Origin: Candidatus Hodarchaeota archaeon
Lineage (GTDB): Archaea > Asgardarchaeota > Heimdallarchaeia > Hodarchaeales > Hodarchaeaceae
Length of the DNA stretch: 64,000 nucleotides
Reading direction: 5' to 3'
Assembly: GCA_016840285.1 (NCBI GenBank)
Contig: JAEOSR010000163.1
Coordinates: 1 to 64,000, forward strand
In this document: positions 16,423 through 24,975 of the stretch, one piece after another
How the letters are laid out: every line of letters begins with the position of its first letter
How positions within the stretch are numbered: the first letter of the stretch is position 1
Program-made: the position numbers and the translations under genes
Notes under the pieces: model-generated
The model's input: the letters and a program-made list of their open reading frames with translations, nothing else
What the model was told of the DNA's origin: nothing
Database searches by the model: none

Positions 16423-18312
16423 ATGGTTTGGAAAAGGAAAATCGCTTATGTTGATTTATCTAAAGGGAAAATCACAAAAAAAACGATACCAAACTCACTT
16501 CGAAAGCAGTATTTAGGGGGTCGCGGGATCAATGCCTATTATTTATATAATCACATTTCACCTGGAATTGATCCCCTAGGCCCAAAGAATGCATTACTTA
16601 TTGGAACAGGATTACTCACTGGAGTTCCAGCTCTTGGTGCTGGTAGATGTGATATTGCAGCAAAGTCACCCTTAACAGGAGTAGTGGGAAACTCGAATAT
16701 AGGAGGTTTCTTTGGTCTGGAGTTGAGACTGGCTGGTTTTGATAACTTAATTATAACTGGAAACGCTGAGAAGCCTATTTACCTTAGGATAAAGGATGGA
16801 GAGATAGAAATCTTAGATGCAAGTCATCTCTGGGGAAATGACACCTTTGATACTCAAACTCAAATCCGTTCTGATCATAATGATGAGGAAATAAAGAGTA
16901 TTGTCATCGGTGTTGCTGGAGAAAAACTTGTGCGTTATGCTAATATTAGAACTGGGATGAAAAATTCTGCAGGACGAACAGGTATGGGGTGTGTTATGGG
17001 TTCCAAGAATTTAAAGGCCATAGCTGTTCGTGGAACAATGGATATTGAATTTTCATATCCAGAGAAATTATTGGAATATAGTTCACAAATGAACGAAATG
17101 ATTACTAGTTCTCGTTGGGCACGGGCGCAATCAAAATGGGGTTCACTTATCATTTATAGTAACACCAATACTACAGGACTAATCAGAACTAGAAACTTCC
17201 AGAAAAATTTGTTAGAAGGAGGAGAAGACCTAGAACCAGAAAATATGGACAAATACACAATTGGTATGTCTGGTTGTTATGGTTGTAGTGTGCACTGTCG
17301 TCATCGCTATGTATTGGAGGAAGGGCCTTATGCCCCTATCTTTGCAGAAGGGCCTGAATATACCTCCCTTGGTGCTTTCGGAACAATGATAGACTGCAAG
17401 AAAATGGAAACAGTATTAATTGCTAATCACTTGGTAAATAAATATGGTATCGACACACTAGAAGTCGGAGGGCTATGTGCGTGGGCGATGGAACTTTGGG
17501 AGAAAGGAATACTCACGGAAGAAATGACAGATGGATTAGAACTCGAATGGGGGAATGAGGAAGTTCTTTTCGAGCTTATCCGCAAAATATCCTATAGAGA
17601 AGGTTTCGGCGCCCTACTCGCTGATGGTTTCAAGCCTGCAATAGCGAAAATAGGTAAAGGATCAGAATATTACGCGATGCAGATTAAAGGGATGAGTAAC
17701 TTACATTCAGATGAACGGCCAACTCCCAGTCTTGCCTTAGGAATAGCAACTGCGACACGGGGAGCCGATCACCTCAGAAGTCGTCCAGCTATAGACCTTT
17801 ATGGATTACCTGAAGAACTTTTAGAGGAGATATATGGTGGCCCTGTTTCCTCAGATTATACTTCTTATGAGGGGAAAAGTCGTGAGGTTTGGTGGCAAGA
17901 ACTTCTTTATGCAGTCACAGACTCAATTGGGATATGTAAATTTCAGACTGTATTTTGTGCTGTACATGCACCTAAATGGGACGAATTCTCGAGACTTATC
18001 TATCTAACTACAGGAATGGACCTCAAAAAGCCTCAACTTATGGAGATTGGAGAACGAATATCCACTACGGAACGACTATTCAATATCAGAGAGGGATTTT
18101 CGAGAAAAGATGACATTTTACCAGAACGATTCTTTAAAGAACCTACCACTCTTGGATTTCCAATAGCAAAAGGCAAGAAAATTGATAGAGACAAATTCAA
18201 AGCGATGTTGGACGAGTATTATGCTCTTCATAAGTGGGATAATGAAGGAGTTCCTACCACTGAAGTTTTACAGAAACTCGGTTTAGAGAAGCAACAATCT
18301 CAAACAACTTGA
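16423..18312 (+). CDS. Tungsten-dependent aldehyde:ferredoxin oxidoreductase (AOR family)
   Basis: A 629-residue AOR-family protein. The N-terminal domain has the pterin-binding stretch YLGGRGINAYYLY, GAGRCDIAAKSPLTG and the IRTGMKNSAGRTGMGCVMGSK region. The [4Fe-4S] cysteines are CYGCSVHC (about residues 285-292) and the late cysteine in DSIGICKF near 504. A second pterin region is GADHLRSRP. AORs oxidise aldehydes to acids with ferredoxin as acceptor; benzaldehyde or phenylacetaldehyde would suit this neighbourhood. The partner gene follows directly. BamB of class II benzoyl-CoA reductase is in the same family, so that role is an alternative. ATG 16423 is six bases after GAGGTG; GTG 16414 would overlap that site. 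Confidence 0.88.
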   Translation: MVWKRKIAYVDLSKGKITKKTIPNSLRKQYLGGRGINAYYLYNHISPGIDPLGPKNALLIGTGLLTGVPALGAGRCDIAAKSPLTGVVGNSNIGGFFGLELRLAGFDNLIITGNAEKPIYLRIKDGEIEILDASHLWGNDTFDTQTQIRSDHNDEEIKSIVIGVAGEKLVRYANIRTGMKNSAGRTGMGCVMGSKNLKAIAVRGTMDIEFSYPEKLLEYSSQMNEMITSSRWARAQSKWGSLIIYSNTNTTGLIRTRNFQKNLLEGGEDLEPENMDKYTIGMSGCYGCSVHCRHRYVLEEGPYAPIFAEGPEYTSLGAFGTMIDCKKMETVLIANHLVNKYGIDTLEVGGLCAWAMELWEKGILTEEMTDGLELEWGNEEVLFELIRKISYREGFGALLADGFKPAIAKIGKGSEYYAMQIKGMSNLHSDERPTPSLALGIATATRGADHLRSRPAIDLYGLPEELLEEIYGGPVSSDYTSYEGKSREVWWQELLYAVTDSIGICKFQTVFCAVHAPKWDEFSRLIYLTTGMDLKKPQLMEIGERISTTERLFNIREGFSRKDDILPERFFKEPTTLGFPIAKGKKIDRDKFKAMLDEYYALHKWDNEGVPTTEVLQKLGLEKQQSQTT

Positions 18313-18328
18313 AATGGAGAAATGTGTT

Positions 18329-18814
18329 ATGCAGAAAATACTATTTGTTGAACCTGAAAAATGTACGGGATGTAGAATCTGTGAAACAGTCTGTTCTCTC
18401 CATCAAGAGAAAGTCGTCAATCCAGCACGAGCAAGGATCCAGATTATAAAGTGGGATAACAAAGGAATATATATCCCAATGATTTGTCATCAATGTGAAA
18501 CTGCCCCTTGTGAAACAGTTTGTCCCATGCGTGCTATTCATAAAGACGAAACCACAGGAGCACTGATTATTGATTATGATTTATGCGTAGGATGCAAATT
18601 ATGCGTCACTTTTTGTCCATTTGGAGGAGTAGGAATAGATATTGAAGGAAAAGTCATCAAATGCGATCTGTGTGAAGGGGATCCTCAATGTGTAAAGAAT
18701 TGTGAACCAAAAGCTTTACAATTCATTGAGGCAACTTCTATCAACTTAAGGAAACGAAGACTGGCAGCTGAAAATTTGTCAGAGTTAATGAAGACAGTTT
18801 TAACCGTCACTTAG
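18329..18814 (+). CDS. Ferredoxin-like electron-transfer subunit with four [4Fe-4S] sites (AorA-like)
   Basis: A 161-residue HycB/DmsB-type protein with sixteen cluster cysteines in four groups: CTGCRICETVC, CHQCETAPCETVC, CVGCKLCVTFC and CDLCEGDPQCVKNC. It begins 16 bp after the AOR stop. The small AorA subunit of Aromatoleum AOR also carries four such clusters, whereas BamC of class II benzoyl-CoA reductase is usually described with three, which favours the AorAB reading. It probably passes electrons from the tungsten subunit to free ferredoxin or a flavoprotein. ATG 18314 is an alternative start. The 3' end overlaps by 4 bp the stop of the convergent gene. Confidence 0.85.
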   Translation: MQKILFVEPEKCTGCRICETVCSLHQEKVVNPARARIQIIKWDNKGIYIPMICHQCETAPCETVCPMRAIHKDETTGALIIDYDLCVGCKLCVTFCPFGGVGIDIEGKVIKCDLCEGDPQCVKNCEPKALQFIEATSINLRKRRLAAENLSELMKTVLTVT

Positions 18815-20883
18815 GCATATACCAACAGAATCTTCCCAGAAATGAAAAAAGTCATTAATAAACTATTGAAAAATGTTGAACTCAAAATATTTCCTGTTTT
18901 ATTATAAATTATCGCTGAAATAGCGCCTAAAATGCATGATATGCCAATACATATACCGTATAGAACGAAGATGAGAATTGGTTGATGAAGAAGAAGTCCA
19001 TATAGAGTGATACAGAGACTTGTCCCTAAACCAACTCCTAGGCACCCTCCACTAAATAAGGTTGACTTCCCAATTGTCATCCAGCTCTCATTACTTTTCT
19101 GAATTTTTGTCTGATAAAGGCCTCGAAAGAGAAGTTCAATCTCGAAATTAAAGAGTACTAAGATTCCAAATAATAGAACAAAATCAAGATAAATGCCAGG
19201 TTCAATTGGTCGTGGGAAAAGAAGAGGAACCTGAAAGCTCCAGGCAATTATGTTAAACAGCAGTATCCATAAACAAATCGCAATTAGAGAAGTTGAGGCA
19301 CTCTTCAGATTATTTTCAAAGGATGAACTTAGGCCAATGTCATCATAATGAAAACTGTATCGTTTTCTCTCAAAAAAAATTACAAAAAATACCGGAATCA
19401 ACATGAATAAGGCAGATATGAGGAGTCTCGGAATAATGAGTAAGTCATATATCCAAAAATGAGTAAGAGAATTAATTTCAATCAATCCTGAAATTGCTAT
19501 AAATAATATGGAAACAGTAGCATAAACAGCATACAGGTACTTTTTATCCTTGTTATTAAGATTTGGAGCAATCTCTGCTAGTGGGGATCTAGACCCTATT
19601 CTTGAATCAGAAATGTTTGTGAAAATGGGAAGTAACGCAAAAAGAGATCCAATAAATGTTAATAACCATCCCCCCATCTTTAGGAAATATGGTATTTGAA
19701 AGTATTTAGGGATCTTGGGGGATATATTAACGCAATTCATTGAATAATCAAACCAATAAGTAGTATTTTGCAGAACATCTAAACTGATAGCCTCTTCAAA
19801 ATGACTCGTTCCTGGAACTAAAACTAATCTTCTAGCACTGTTGTTTTCAATACTTCCAAAATTCCAAGTGTGGTTATCTGAAGTGTGGATCGTATCACTA
19901 ATTTCCTTCCAAGGCACTTGTGGAAGACTGGTGATACTTATCGTTGCATTTGCCATAATATGACACTCTGCCTCAATTGTAGCTGGATGTTCATCGCCCC
20001 CAATGATTAAACAATAATTCTTCATATTTGTTGCGTTGATAAAATTTGAAACAGAGCGGATCCTAAACTCCTCCTCAATGATCGAAGGATCATGGTTCGA
20101 TAACCATCTCCATTGGGTTAGCATCTTTTCAATAGTAGGATGAGACCATACCTGTGGTATTCCAAAGCTCTCCATAACACCCTCAGCCATTTTACTGGCA
20201 TCATCCCAACAGAAAATGGCACAACATGCTTTAATTCGACCAGTTCCAACCTTATTACTACTTATCGGATTAATCCAGTCATCAAAAATCCCTGCTCGCG
20301 TTGCTGCAATGCCTCCCATGCTATGACCAGAGACCCCGATTCTAGTGACATCTATTAGGTCTTTGTAAACAGAATCACTGATGAGCCATTCAATGGTTGA
20401 ATACACTCCCAATAGAGTTTCTAATCCCATATCATAATATCCACCAGACCACCCGTGTCCTGGCTGATCAAGAGCGATTGTAAAGAAACCTGCTTTCGCA
20501 AACTGCCGAGCATAATTCATTTGTATGTCGGAACTCACACCAAATCCATGTATCCAAATTATAACAGGAAATCCTTCAACGGAATGCTCTTTTTTCGGTA
20601 TGATAACATATCCAGCAACTCGATAATTCTCAATGAGTTTATTCTTAGCGTCTTCTCGGGGAGTGACTTCAGTTCTGTTGAAAAAACTATTAAGCTCATC
20701 TGAATACTTTTGATAAGTATTAAATGAGATACGGATAGGTAAGTTTTCGTCAGGACTGAAAGTTCCTATAGTCATCATTATGCAGCCTAAACAGAATACA
20801 ATTATGGTAGCTGCGAGCACCTTACGTATTGTTCTCACCAGAATTTCATTTATCTGTTTTCTGAGGTATCGTGTTTGTCCCAT
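18811..20883 (-). CDS. Alpha/beta-hydrolase fused to a multi-spanning membrane domain
   Basis: A 690-residue protein. One helix (about 21-42) is followed by an extracytoplasmic alpha/beta-hydrolase domain with nucleophile elbow GVSGHSMGG, oxyanion segment IIWIHGFGVSS, an acidic site IIGGDEHP and a histidine in VPGTSHFEE, so a full triad is likely. From about residue 400 come eight or more hydrophobic helices; one region, FEIELLFRGLYQTKIQ, resembles the E..LFRG motif of CPBP intramembrane proteases, though only one glutamate pair member is clear. Substrate is unknown. It is convergent with the AOR unit and divergent from the gene at 21063. Confidence 0.75.
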   Translation of the reverse strand: MGQTRYLRKQINEILVRTIRKVLAATIIVFCLGCIMMTIGTFSPDENLPIRISFNTYQKYSDELNSFFNRTEVTPREDAKNKLIENYRVAGYVIIPKKEHSVEGFPVIIWIHGFGVSSDIQMNYARQFAKAGFFTIALDQPGHGWSGGYYDMGLETLLGVYSTIEWLISDSVYKDLIDVTRIGVSGHSMGGIAATRAGIFDDWINPISSNKVGTGRIKACCAIFCWDDASKMAEGVMESFGIPQVWSHPTIEKMLTQWRWLSNHDPSIIEEEFRIRSVSNFINATNMKNYCLIIGGDEHPATIEAECHIMANATISITSLPQVPWKEISDTIHTSDNHTWNFGSIENNSARRLVLVPGTSHFEEAISLDVLQNTTYWFDYSMNCVNISPKIPKYFQIPYFLKMGGWLLTFIGSLFALLPIFTNISDSRIGSRSPLAEIAPNLNNKDKKYLYAVYATVSILFIAISGLIEINSLTHFWIYDLLIIPRLLISALFMLIPVFFVIFFERKRYSFHYDDIGLSSSFENNLKSASTSLIAICLWILLFNIIAWSFQVPLLFPRPIEPGIYLDFVLLFGILVLFNFEIELLFRGLYQTKIQKSNESWMTIGKSTLFSGGCLGVGLGTSLCITLYGLLLHQPILIFVLYGICIGISCILGAISAIIYNKTGNILSSTFFNSLLMTFFISGKILLVYA

Positions 20884-21062
20884 TAGAATTGGATTGGGAG
20901 GTCTTCAGGATAACTAGACATACATTGTACCAATTCTATTCTTTCTTTGTCATCTAATATCTATCTTACATATTCTTCATCATATAAGAAAGGTGTTTTT
21001 AAAATATTATCTCACATTTCCTTGCCAATATTGAATTTATCGTGAAAAGTGATGGATTAGTA

Positions 21063-22229
21063 ATGAAAAGTGAAAACTCAAAGAAAGTATCAGTCATAGG
21101 AGCAGGCCACATGGGTCATGGCATTGCAGAAGTGGCTCTTTTATCTGACTACTTTGTTTCTCTTTATGATATTGAAGAAGAAATAATTGCCAAAGGAAAA
21201 TCATTAATTGAATGGTCCTTAAAAAAATTTGTCGAAAAATCACAGATAACTAGAAAAAAGTATGAAGAACTAATTAACAATCTTGAAATTACCACTGACC
21301 TAAAAAAAGCAGCTAAAAATGCCATTCTTTGTATTGAAGCGGTACCTGAAAGATTAGAACTGAAAAAAGATATTTTTAGAAAATTAGATAAACTCTCTCC
21401 CAAATATGCTATCTTGGCATCAAATACTTCGACAATGAGTATTACTGAAATTGGTAATGTAACTCAACGACCTGACAAAGTTGTTGGATTACATTTTCCT
21501 CCTCCGCCTGTCCTCTCGAAAGTTATCGAAATAGTTAGAGGAGACAAGACATCAGAGAGTACAATTGCTTTTGCTATTAATTTTGCTAAAAGAGCAGAAA
21601 AAAAAGCGATTATTTCTAAAGACAGCCCTGGATTTATTTGTAATCGCATCATGGCGCCATCAATGCTTTTAATTCAATTAATGCTCGATAGAAAGGAATA
21701 TTCCCCCGCAAATATAGATGCAGCAGCTTTGAATATGGGAATGATTATGGGTCCTTATGAACTCCTAGATTATATTGGCCTTGATATTCTACATGATAGT
21801 TCGAAATATTTTGCAGAACATCTTTCAACAGATTACTCCCCAGTTCAAATCATTTCAAAGCTAGTTAAGGATAATAAACTAGGTAGAAAAACTGGGGAAG
21901 GAATCTATAAATGGCGTTCAGGAGGTAAAAGGCCGATTATCGATAGGTCAGACCCAGCAGATTTCGATGTAATGGATTTAATGCGTGTCCAGATTAATGA
22001 AGCAGCCAAAGTTCTGGAAGAAGGTGTTGCTAGCGTACATGATATTGATATAGGGATGAAGCTTCATTATCATAATCCTTGGGGGCCTTTTGAATTAGTA
22101 GAACAGATGAATTTAGGTGAATTAACAGAATTCCTAGATAATTTAGCAGATAAATATGGAAAAGAAGTTTTTCGAGCCCATGAATGGATACGTAACCAAA
22201 ATCTTCCTGAACGAATTAAAGAAAAATAG
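21063..22229 (+). CDS. 3-hydroxyacyl-CoA dehydrogenase with duplicated C-terminal domain
   Basis: A 388-residue NAD-dependent dehydrogenase oxidising 3-hydroxyacyl-CoA to 3-oxoacyl-CoA. It has the Rossmann motif VIGAGHMGHGIAEVAL, SNTSTMSITEI with the catalytic serine, LHFPPPPVLSKVIEIVRG with the His-Glu pair, and GFICNRIMAPS with the conserved asparagine. A second 3HCDH_C-like domain occupies about residues 300-380, the long form common in archaea. The loop HFPPPP replaces the usual HFFNPV, so substrate preference may differ from the paralogue at 45829; 3-hydroxypimeloyl-CoA is one candidate. ATG 21063 is preferred to GTG 21042. Confidence 0.88.
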   Translation: MKSENSKKVSVIGAGHMGHGIAEVALLSDYFVSLYDIEEEIIAKGKSLIEWSLKKFVEKSQITRKKYEELINNLEITTDLKKAAKNAILCIEAVPERLELKKDIFRKLDKLSPKYAILASNTSTMSITEIGNVTQRPDKVVGLHFPPPPVLSKVIEIVRGDKTSESTIAFAINFAKRAEKKAIISKDSPGFICNRIMAPSMLLIQLMLDRKEYSPANIDAAALNMGMIMGPYELLDYIGLDILHDSSKYFAEHLSTDYSPVQIISKLVKDNKLGRKTGEGIYKWRSGGKRPIIDRSDPADFDVMDLMRVQINEAAKVLEEGVASVHDIDIGMKLHYHNPWGPFELVEQMNLGELTEFLDNLADKYGKEVFRAHEWIRNQNLPERIKEK

Positions 22230-22306
22230 CTAAGCCAAAGTTCAGTCCAAGAAAAAAAGTTAAGAGGCTAATTGCATCAATTTGTTTGAATATAAAAGCA
22301 ATTGAA

Positions 22307-23119
22307 TTAAAAAACATCTAAATCTTTTGCTGAAACAACTTTTCCCGAGTAACCTTTACAAACCTCATTCAACAGATCTATCTCATTTCTCCCCATAAAG
22401 AGTTGATGATATAGAATTAACAGCTTAGGTTTGATTTTTGCTGCAATATCTCCCAACTCATAAGATGATGTATGGTAAGCAGAATGATAACGTATCCATT
22501 CTGGTTTTCTTTTAGCTAGACCAACAGCAGAATAGACTTCATGAATCAGTACATCACACCCCCTCGCGAATTCTATGAATTTAGGTGTTGGAGCTGTATC
22601 ACCTGAAACAACAATTGTTTTATCTGGAGTAATGAATTTAAATCCAAATGCTGGCCATAAACCATGTTTAACGTGAATTGCTTCTACTGTAACATGATTG
22701 TCTGAAAATATTATTCCAGGATCAATTTCTTGTACCTTAACTTCGTAACCACCCATTGAAGTCGGTTCTAATCCCTTATCTCTCTCTTCTATATCCATCT
22801 CATATGCAGCAAGAATGTGTTGCGTCATAGATTTAATACCTTGTGGTCCATATACCTCTAATGGTTGTTTACGTCCTTCAACTGCGGGAGAAAAGATCAA
22901 ATCAGGATAACCTATTGTATGATCAGAATGCATATGAGTTAAGAACGCTTTTATAATTTGGGGGGGTTTAATTCCAGCTGCAACTGCTCTCCGAACTACT
23001 CCAGATCCAAAATCTACAATATATACTTTATTATTGGTATTTATTACTAAAGAAGGCCCAAAACGCTCTGGATCCAGGATAGGAGTTCCAGTGCCTAATA
23101 AAATTATTTTAGTTACCAA
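22307..23119 (-). CDS. Metallo-beta-lactamase-fold hydrolase (RNase Z/phosphodiesterase-like)
   Basis: A 270-residue MBL-fold protein with the zinc motif THMHSDHTIGYPDL, further ligands in VSGDTAPTPKF and a late YHSAYHTS with LILYHQL. The FGPSLVI and DFGSGVVRRAV segments are typical of the ElaC/RNase Z-like group, but the exosite arm of tRNase Z is not evident, so a phosphodiesterase or arylsulfatase-like hydrolase is as likely. TTG 23119 is chosen because AGGTGA lies just ahead of it; GTG 23128 lies inside that site. It follows the 373-residue membrane gene by 38 bp and may share its transcript. Confidence 0.8.
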   Translation of the reverse strand: MVTKIILLGTGTPILDPERFGPSLVINTNNKVYIVDFGSGVVRRAVAAGIKPPQIIKAFLTHMHSDHTIGYPDLIFSPAVEGRKQPLEVYGPQGIKSMTQHILAAYEMDIEERDKGLEPTSMGGYEVKVQEIDPGIIFSDNHVTVEAIHVKHGLWPAFGFKFITPDKTIVVSGDTAPTPKFIEFARGCDVLIHEVYSAVGLAKRKPEWIRYHSAYHTSSYELGDIAAKIKPKLLILYHQLFMGRNEIDLLNEVCKGYSGKVVSAKDLDVF

Positions 23120-23157
23120 TTTGATCACCTTTGATCAATTTTGACCATCATCAACGA

Positions 23158-24279
23158 TCAATCACGATATTTTTCTATTCCACTAGCCCAAACAAGGGCA
23201 ATACAGCTTATTGTTGAACCCATAAATGCTGTTAACGGTGGAACATATGGGTCACCCGTTACGAAATTAAGTGTTAAAATAAATGCAACCTCAAGAATTG
23301 AAGGTATAAGCCATTGGTATCTATAGCTATATTTCCAACAGATAATACCAAGAAAAAATGTATATCCCAAATGAATTACTATATTTCCTAACAAACCAAG
23401 AGGGAGATAGAACCAAATATCAATCATCTCGATAAGGATAGCAAAAACACCAGCCGTTAATAATAAGGTAATTTCATTTCTCTCCTCAGAATCACGAGTG
23501 AATTGAGTTAATAACTCATTCTCCCAAGTTCTGCTCATCAAAGCAAATATCACAATTATTGCGATTATACCAAACAAAATTTCTATTATTATTCCCGTTA
23601 TTCGGTTCCGTGACATCGGAAAGTTTGTGTTCTTTAGTGTAAGTTCTATTGGCGAATCAGAACCTTCCCAAACCTCGATAATTCCACATGTAATATCAAA
23701 TGTAATCTTCGCAGTTAAGCGGTCATTAGATTTATTATAGAGTTTTGTATCAAAGCTGCTTTGTGCTCCTAATAAACCTGATAGTTCTAAGTCACTGGGC
23801 CAATAAGTTCGTTTTCGGGTTACGAGTAAGTCATAAGGTTGGTTAATTCTTCCTAGGAAACCAGTTGGATCAATTACGGAATAAATTTTCCCTCCTTTCA
23901 CACCAAACATCATCAGTACATTTGGAACGTAAATCCACCAGATGGAATAATTGCCCTGTAACCTCCCATTCTGATAAACAGTTCCGTTTGGATGAGTAAG
24001 GAAGAATTCGATCCTGTCCTCATACTCGAGAGTTACGTTAGTGTGGGTGTCGTTCAGGACATTACTCCTTAGAATGAACTCTGATTGGACCCCTTTTACA
24101 CCACTTTCATATCGATAATAACTGATATAATCCTGTTGAAAGAGATAAATATCTTTAGGATTAAAGTCTCCAATCATTCCTTCAATTTCGATCATAAGTT
24201 GATTGATTATGAATGAACCAGCTGCAATACCCACTATTAAGAGAATGATAGTTCTCCGAGTTTTCTTATCAAGAACCAT
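23158..24279 (-). CDS. Membrane protein with large extracytoplasmic domain
   Basis: A 373-residue protein of unknown function. A first hydrophobic helix lies at residues 11-30, followed by a ~190-residue beta-rich region with several N-x-S/T sites (NVT, NGT, NYS, NKS), suggesting exposure outside the cell. Five or so hydrophobic helices fill residues 225-365. GAGGG precedes the ATG. I recognise no catalytic motif. It probably forms a short operon with the MBL hydrolase at 22307. Confidence 0.65.
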   Translation of the reverse strand: MVLDKKTRRTIILLIVGIAAGSFIINQLMIEIEGMIGDFNPKDIYLFQQDYISYYRYESGVKGVQSEFILRSNVLNDTHTNVTLEYEDRIEFFLTHPNGTVYQNGRLQGNYSIWWIYVPNVLMMFGVKGGKIYSVIDPTGFLGRINQPYDLLVTRKRTYWPSDLELSGLLGAQSSFDTKLYNKSNDRLTAKITFDITCGIIEVWEGSDSPIELTLKNTNFPMSRNRITGIIIEILFGIIAIIVIFALMSRTWENELLTQFTRDSEERNEITLLLTAGVFAILIEMIDIWFYLPLGLLGNIVIHLGYTFFLGIICWKYSYRYQWLIPSILEVAFILTLNFVTGDPYVPPLTAFMGSTISCIALVWASGIEKYRD

Positions 24280-24367
24280 TTAGTTAACCCTCAGAAAGCA
24301 TCAATATTTCTTTTGAAGTCGTCAAAAAAATAAATACATTTCTAACAAAAAGTTATGCTTCAAGATG

Positions 24368-24390
24368 AATTTCCTAAAAAAAAGGAAATT
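24368..24390. promoter_or_regulatory. 8-bp perfect inverted repeat with A-only loop upstream of the cyclophilin-like gene
   Basis: AATTTCCT (24368-24375) pairs with AGGAAATT (24383-24390) across a loop of seven A, and TTTTC follows. It sits just ahead of a TATTATACTAAAT stretch about 30 bp before the ATG at 24425, so an operator role fits the position better than a terminator. Confidence 0.4.
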
Positions 24391-24424
24391 TTTTCATTAT
24401 ACTAAATAAAAAGAGAGAATTCAA

Positions 24425-24811
24425 ATGAATACTCAATCGAAAGCCCAAATTCGAATGAAAATTGATTCAAATCACTGGGACATTATCCTTGATGGTTCTA
24501 GTCCAAAAACTGGATCACAAATTCTAAATCTATTACCAATTGAGAGTGAAGTGAGAACATGGGGAGAAGAAATTTATTTTTCAATTCCTATAAGCATACT
24601 AGAAGAAAATGCAAAAAGTACTGTCACATTAGGGGATGTTGCTTACTGGCCAGAAGGGCAGTGTTTTTGTGTGTTTTTTGGAAAAACTCCTCTCACAACA
24701 TCATTAGATGAAATAAAGCCCGCTTCACCTGTCAATGTGTTTGGTAAAGTATTAGGAGATTTGGAAAGGTTAAAAACTATTGAATCTGGTGTAAAAGTTC
24801 TTTTAGAATAG
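24425..24811 (+). CDS. Cyclophilin-like fold protein (TM1367 type)
   Basis: A 128-residue protein with the cyclophilin-like pattern of the TM1367 group: TWGEEIYFSIPI, the VTLGDVAYWPEGQCFCVFFG core and TPLTTS, then ASPVNVFGKVLGDLERLK. The family has the cyclophilin barrel but lacks the proline-isomerase active site; its function is not known. AGAGAG lies ahead of the ATG. It stands alone between divergent neighbours, with a possible operator upstream. Confidence 0.82.
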   Translation: MNTQSKAQIRMKIDSNHWDIILDGSSPKTGSQILNLLPIESEVRTWGEEIYFSIPISILEENAKSTVTLGDVAYWPEGQCFCVFFGKTPLTTSLDEIKPASPVNVFGKVLGDLERLKTIESGVKVLLE

Positions 24812-24975
24812 ATAAAACAATGAAATCTATTTGAGAATAAATCAGTCTATGCTTTGGGTTAAGCGTCTTGATTGTGAGCTGAATAAAAAAATATAATTTC
24901 TAACGTTCGTGTAAGTGGAATAGAGATAGGTAATACTTATGACTCTACTTTAATAACTGATGGAGCTTTGTATTT

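Noticed and set aside
16423..18814. BamB/BamC of class II benzoyl-CoA reductase
   Set aside because: Same enzyme family, but no other bam genes (bamD-I) are nearby, the Fe-S partner has four rather than three clusters and a MoaD-like gene is attached; the AorAB reading is simpler. Only a tree would settle it.
22307..23119. tRNase Z
   Set aside because: The MBL motifs fit but the tRNA-binding arm is not seen, so only a general hydrolase call is made.
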